Source of the DNA: Cydia pomonella | Taxonomy: Eukaryota; Arthropoda; Insecta; Lepidoptera; Tortricidae | Assembly (NCBI RefSeq): GCF_033807575.1 | Contig: NC_084727.1 | Span: 3,162,001 to 3,226,000 of the forward strand | Direction of reading: 5' to 3' | Length of the DNA stretch: 64,000 nt | Shown here: one piece after another, positions 59,456-64,000 of the stretch | Numbering within the stretch: position 1 is the first letter of the stretch | Layout: every line of letters starts with the position of its first letter | The notes under the pieces: model-generated | The model's input: the letters and a program-made list of their open reading frames with translations, nothing else | Told to the model about the DNA's origin: nothing | Databases searched by the model: none | Made by a program: the position numbers and the translations under genes

Positions 59456-62400
59456 GTGAGTTAATAAGACTGACCACAATTAGTAAGCTTACTATGCACA
59501 AACTGGACAGTAAATAAATATTGGACATTCTTGCACAAATTAATAAGCAAGTAAGCTCAAGAAGGCTTTGTGTTGTGGGTACTTAGACAATGATAAATAT
59601 AATATGTAAATAATTAAATACATAAAAACACCCATGACTTGGATACAAATATCCATGCTTATCACACAAATAAATGCTCTTCCCGGGATTTCAACCCATA
59701 GACAGGGTCACTACCCACAAGCCTGCCCATTGTCAAAATTAGAAATAGAGATAGTGGTTTAGGCCAATCAAATCACACCCATGATAGAAATAAAACTATT
59801 TGAAACCAAATAATTCTCAAAAAAAGGTTTGCATATTTAACAACTTTCCAAGAATACATTTTAAGGGAGTTTTCAGTAAATAGTGTACCCGATTAGCATG
59901 AGTAGTTAAGAAAAGGTAATTTCTGTGAGTTTTTTGATGACATTTAAGCATGACATCTTTTTGGGAATCAACTTTTTGCCTTTCTTTACATTGTTATAAT
60001 ACTTTATTAGACACCATTTGACCGAATAACAAATATTTGCCAGTAGCCGCATGCCGAATAGTTGCTGGATATTTGTGGCATCTCTAGTAAGAATGTATAT
60101 CAATATGGTGTTAGACCAAACTAAGCTAAAACTTGCATCAAAAATGGAATTTGACAAAAAACTTATTTTGCTTGACAGTTAAAAATGAGGCAGAAGATCC
60201 CTTCTGGGAAAACAGAAGCACACCACACCTCGTCCAAGAGGACAGAAGCACTCCACGCCCCATCCAGGAGGCCGGAACCACACCACACCCCATCCAGGAG
60301 GCAAGGAGAGAGCTGAGACCAGAGCATTTGAGAGCAGCTGCGGCTATCGCCTGCAGTAAGTACCTTAGCTGTAGTGCAGGGTCACCTGGCCGTAAACAGG
60401 TTGCTGTCGATCACTTGTTGCATTCATTAAGCCAGTTGGAGCTGCAGGTTACTGTCCCGGCGGGGCATTCCTATACTATATCTTCTACTTCTCTTCTTCC
60501 CATCCTGTTACACCCTGCTAGGGTGTAAGGCTCGAAACATTTTCTTCCACTGACTCCGGCCCTGAGTAGCTTGGGTAACCTCCCACCCCATCCCCAATAT
60601 ACCCAACTCTTGCTCCATGGATCGGCGCCAAGTAAATTTAGAGCGACCATGTTTCCGTTTTCCGGGCATGTTCCAGACTATATGGTTATAGGCACCCGCG
60701 GGCTTGATTACCGTAACTCGACGTCATAAATTGCGCATATTTTGCGTTGTATTTATATGGTATTCACCTGAAATCTCATGTAGAACAGCACGGCTAGCAC
60801 ATGATGGGCGCGTCAGTCGACAGGCGAGAAAACGCCGCGACATAGAGCTTTCTCGCGAATCGGTAGCATAAGACACGCGCGACAACGCGCTGTCTCGCGG
60901 AAAAATGTCAAAGTTACATCATTTTGTCGTTTGACAGTTCCACGCGGGATAGGCAGACATACTAAAATTGTTTTGAACGGGTGATAAATGCTCAACATGT
61001 TTGGATCAGTTGCGTACACGTCGCGCGGTATCAGTAGAGACGGTACAGTCGGTGCTCCAGTTGTAGATCCTGAAAAACGGATCAAAACGTGTTGAGCATT
61101 TATCTGCCCTATTACGATATAAATAAATAAATATTATAGGACATTATTACACAAATTGATTAAGTCCCACAATAAGCTCAATAAGGCTTGTGTTGAGGAT
61201 ACTTAGACAACGATATATATAATATATAAATATTTATAAATACTTAAATACATAGAGAACACCCATGACTCAGGAACAAATATCCATGCTCATCACACGA
61301 ATAAATGGCCTTACCAGGATTTGAACCCGGGACCATCGGCTTCGTAGGCAGGGTCACTATCCACTAGGCGAAACTGGTCGTCACATACCAATGATATACA
61401 TACATATATCATTGGATTACATGCGATAATAACTTATGTCACCGCTACATAATGTGGTATTATTATTATTATGAAACTACATGTGTGAGCTTATTATGTC
61501 ACTCGCTTCGCTCGTTTCATAAACCCACACTCGTATTTTAATGCCTAATTATGTACAGTTATATACACTGCTTTATCCACACACATTGTAAGCTCTCTGG
61601 GATGTGTTCACGTACCGTTCGATCGTTATTGCGATGATAAATCACACTGTTTGCAATTTTGTCAAACACAAAATGCACCAAAATATAATGATTTTAGTGT
61701 CATAAGAATAACGTTTTCTTTTTTCTATTTAAGGGAAAAAATTACCGCAAATTATTTTATTTTATTTATTTATTATATTTTAGAAACATACAGTCGTTTA
61801 CAAACAGTACTTATACAAAATTGCTTAAGTTTAGACCTAGAGTTTCATTTTTTACATAAAATCAGTCTGTTTTTTTTTTTTTTTTCTTTAAGATTACAAT
61901 TTTAAATGTTACCCAAAATTAAACATTTGAGAGCGTAAAGAAAATAAAACATGCATAATTACATTTATTACCTAAAGAAAAGCACGTTTTAAAGTATTAA
62001 TGGAACAAGTAAATATATCTATGTTAGAGAGCTTGTCATTTTCGTTAAATAGTTTGCAGGCACGTCTTATGAATATATTTTGTGCATAACACGTTCTACT
62101 GTTGGGAATCGAGAATAACCTTTACTTTATGAATATAACAAAATGTTGATTAGCGTTTTACATATACCGTTGCATTGCGTTACACTTCGGATCCCTTTAT
62201 TTCGCATAATTATCGAAAGTCATAATGTAATGATAGTCATATTATCATTAGTCATAACCCTGAAACCGTTAACTTTTCAGGAATTTCCTCAGGTTATCCT
62301 ATAGATGGGTTAGGTTAGGCTAGGTTTGTTTTATGGCAATCCTGAAAAGTTACGCGTTTCTGAGATAAACCAAATTATGGCTAACGAAAATGCGGACAAA

Positions 62401-63577
62401 CAATACATTCTTCATCAATTCTCATCTACTCAAAGGTTAACTGGAAGAAATCCCTTAAAGGGATAAGTTCGTCTTTGTACTGCTTATCCTGTGCCATATT
62501 TATATTTTGTCTTTTGTACAATAAAGAGTTTATACATACATACATACATACATACATTATGACTTAAAACTTTACGGGAAGCAATAGAGACCCGTTACAC
62601 TTATACTATTATCATTTTTGTGCCTCCTCTGTACCCCTAGTGTAACTTTGATCGACATCATAACGTGACGAACGCGTTTGCGTTAAATGTCATTTTGTAT
62701 GAGATTTTTGACTTTCCAAAACGTCCCGCTTGGCGCGCTGTTCAAAAACCCATACAAAATGAGACTAAACGCAAACGCGTACGTCACGTTTCAAAATCGA
62801 ATTTAGTTACACTAGGGGTACTGTACTCCTATAAAACAACACAAAAATAGCATAAATAACGCGTTTCGGCCTCGCTTTTTCAATAAGTATATCTCGGACA
62901 CAACGTTAAAAAGTTCGTTACTACTTGCGCCACCAGAGGGCCTCGCTAAATGTACCTTGCCCTTATACAATTTTGGTCTTGCCCCGCCAATGTATATAAA
63001 TAAATAAATATTATAGGACATTATTACACAAATTGACTAAGTCCCACAGTAAGCTCAATAAGGCTTGTAAATGAAGCTTACAAAAGAGCTTGCTTGCTTG
63101 CTTGCTTGGGAGAGGCTTGTTGTTGTATATGAAGCGTTTAGGCGGCGTTTCCACCAGGTATGTGCGAGAATGCACCAATAGAATCGTTTCGTTTACCTGT
63201 TCTCGCTCAGCGCAGCTTAGGTGGGCATTATTCTATTGGTTCTAAACCAATGTTATGGGTGTTTATTTCTTTCAGAGAAGATGGCACGAACAATCAGGTC
63301 GAGAATAAATTTAAGCGACGAAGAAAAGAAAGAACTTCGCCGCGAAGAAAAAAAAATGAGCAATCGGCGGGCTCGGGCTAAAATGACAGAGGAGGCACTT
63401 GAAGAGAGAAGGAGGAAAGACCGCGAAAGATACTTTGAGAAAAAAACAAAAGGTTTGATTAAGACAATCAAAGATTTAACACCCCGTGAACAAAAGGAAG
63501 CTAGAGAGATTTGGCGAGAAAAAGCTGCAAGGAAACGAGAAAAGGAGAAAATTTCTCGCAATATTCTAATTCCATAA
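59302..63577 (+). CDS. acidic/basic charged protein of unknown function, three exons, 210 aa
   Basis: The exons are 59302-59455, 60179-60355 and 63276-63577, with GT-AG introns and phases 1 and 1. The N-terminus (MSGILEVYIKEEREDKDSSQ) is acidic and resembles the leader of many lepidopteran nuclear zinc-finger proteins. Residues about 65-95 hold three imperfect repeats of the type STPxPIQEA. Exon 3 encodes about 100 residues of mostly Lys, Arg and Glu (KELRREEKKMSNRRARAKMT through REKEKISRNILIP), predicted as a long charged helix. No zinc finger is present. Such a layout suggests a nuclear protein, but no function can be assigned. An alternative reading is a leader exon joined to a repeat-derived basic domain. 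Confidence 0.72.
59513..59730 (-). mobile_element. tRNA-derived SINE, diverged
   Basis: It lies 58 bp after exon 1 of the charged-protein gene. It keeps AACACCCATGACTTGGATAC and GGGATTTCAACCC, and a damaged A box. Confidence 0.7.
60179..60355 (+). CDS. charged-protein exon 2 (TPxPIQEA repeats)
   Basis: After CTTGACAG it completes Val52, then KNEAEDPFWENRSTPHLVQE through HLRAAAAIAC. It contains three decapeptide-like repeats ending VQED, IQEA and IQEA. The donor is TGCA|GTAAGT. Confidence 0.75.
60518..60700 (-). pseudogene. LINE ORF2 C-terminal fragment (endonuclease/RTE-like end)
   Basis: The minus strand reads NMPGKRKHGRSKFTWRRSME, QELGILGMGWEVTQATQGRS, QWKKMFRALHPSRV, then stop. This pattern (GRP/GRSK...W R R...) is the usual end of several insect LINE ORF2 proteins. 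Confidence 0.7.
60979..61109. mobile_element. MITE with GGGTGATAAATGCTCAAC arms
   Basis: The left GATAAATGCTCAACATGTTT and right AAAACGTGTTGAGCATTTAT are inverted. Confidence 0.65.
61119..61384 (-). mobile_element. tRNA-derived SINE
   Basis: Full length with a B box (GGTTCAAATCCTGG on the minus strand) and a slightly altered A box. TAAATAAATA tail. Confidence 0.82.
61745..62120. other. possible LINE 3' end, otherwise anonymous
   Basis: (TTTA)n, then ATTTTAGAAACATACAGTCG, a T run and AT-rich sequence. No coding remains recognised. Confidence 0.3.
62425..62555 (+). mobile_element. RTE-like LINE 3' tail with (ACAT)n
   Basis: AACTGGAAGAAATCCCTTAA, GGGATAAGTTCGTCTTTGTA and TTTTGTACAATAAAGAGTTT, then a (CATA)n run. 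The sense orientation shows the polyadenylation signal. Confidence 0.7.
62631..62821. mobile_element. MITE (GTACCCCTAGTGTAA TIRs)
   Basis: The left GTACCCCTAGTGTAACTTTG and right TTACACTAGGGGTAC are inverted. Inner arms TAACGTGACGAACGCGTTTG pair with AACGCGTACGTCACGTT. Confidence 0.78.
62860..62995. repeat. AAGTATATCTCGGACACAAC repeat
   Basis: CCAGAGGGCCTCGCTAAATG and GGTCTTGCCCCGCC match 16375-16500. Confidence 0.6.
62996..63072 (-). mobile_element. 5'-truncated SINE (tail half only)
   Basis: AATAAATATTATAGGACATT to GCTCAATAAGGCTTGT, then unrelated sequence and (TTGC)n. Confidence 0.65.
63276..63577 (+). CDS. charged-protein exon 3 (basic helix) with stop
   Basis: The acceptor is TTTCTTTCAG. 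It completes Lys111 and encodes 99 more residues, opening KMARTIRSRINLSDEEKKEL, then a TAA stop. An internal ATG at 63281 could also start a shorter 98-residue protein. Confidence 0.72.
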
Positions 63578-63649
63578 GGGGTACATATGGGAGCACCCTT
63601 AGAGTTGGTCAAAGACGCCTAGACTCGAAGATATATAGTCGAGAAATTG

Positions 63650-63740
63650 GGACCGGTCCTGCCGTAGCGGAGTGGTCTGGCGGGGTAGCTAGAAGCCGGT
63701 TCGAATTCGGCCTGCATCACTGGACGATTTCATCACTTTT
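63650..63740 (+). mobile_element. tRNA-derived SINE head
   Basis: GCCGTAGCGGAGTGGTCTGG is A-box-like and GCCGGTTCGAATTCGGCC B-box-like. The stem of a functional tRNA does not close, so this is SINE rather than tRNA. Confidence 0.6.
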
Positions 63741-63744
63741 TCTT

Positions 63745-64000
63745 AAGAGGAAAGTGGAAGGCCGCTACTCCATACAAACGTAGTCCCCATTTTCCTCTCT
63801 GGGTATGAGCATTATTGAAATCATTTTGACACAATTTGTTGTATATCACCCATAGCTATGCGCCTACCCTTGCCTTTTTTTAGATTTTAAAAAATCAAAC
63901 AGGGGCACAGCTGTAGTTGATGTACAACAAACTGTATCAAAATGGTAATATACAGAGAGGAAAATGAGTACTACGTTTGCTTCTCCACACAAACGTAGCC
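63745..64000. mobile_element. MITE (CATACAAACGTAGT arms)
   Basis: CTCCATACAAACGTAGTCCC and CATTTTCCTCTCTGG on the left are mirrored by AGAGAGGAAAATGAGTACTA and CGTTTG on the right. A relative is at 990-1530. Confidence 0.6.

Noticed and set aside
63655..63720. tRNA gene
   Set aside because: A- and B-box-like motifs are present but the acceptor stem does not pair, and a SINE/MITE body follows.

Overview
The window looks like nuclear DNA from a moth or butterfly. It is AT-rich, its genes are split by long introns, and it is crowded with repeats typical of Lepidoptera: tRNA-derived SINEs, 3' ends of several non-LTR retrotransposons (LINEs), and many short palindromic or inverted-repeat transposons (MITEs). 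No bacterial-style operons, rRNA or CRISPR arrays are visible. All gene models come from reading frames, splice-site dinucleotides and phase; no transcript evidence was available.

Three protein genes can be assembled. (1) An aldo-keto reductase (AKR) lies on the minus strand from 24293 down to 9072. It has two alternative first coding exons (24222-24293 and 23466-23540) and four shared internal exons. The last ~65 codons are not in the window and should lie left of position 1. Its first intron, counted from the shared exon 2, holds a 61-bp minisatellite. The next intron holds five tandem partial copies of exon 2. (2) A secreted protein of 186 residues with no family I recognise is encoded on the plus strand in five exons (37371-55394). 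Its terminal exon is followed by two decayed duplicates. (3) A 210-residue protein with an acidic N-terminus and a strongly basic C-terminus is encoded on the plus strand in three exons (59302-63577).

Region by region: 1-9 kb is repeats, dominated by two head-to-tail copies of a ~3-kb TTAA-flanked element. 9-24 kb is the AKR gene with repeat-filled introns, including a copia gag fragment, LINE pieces, TIR elements and SINEs. 24-37 kb has a LINE 3' end, a 3.2-kb PIF/Harbinger-like unit with TTA target duplications, nested MITEs, and a LINE reverse transcriptase interrupted by a 245-bp palindrome. 37-55 kb is the secreted-protein gene, its introns filled with nested elements. 55-57 kb holds the decayed terminal-exon copies. 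57-64 kb holds the acidic/basic gene and more SINEs and MITEs. The genes show no sign of a shared pathway; their neighbourhood is shaped mainly by repeats.
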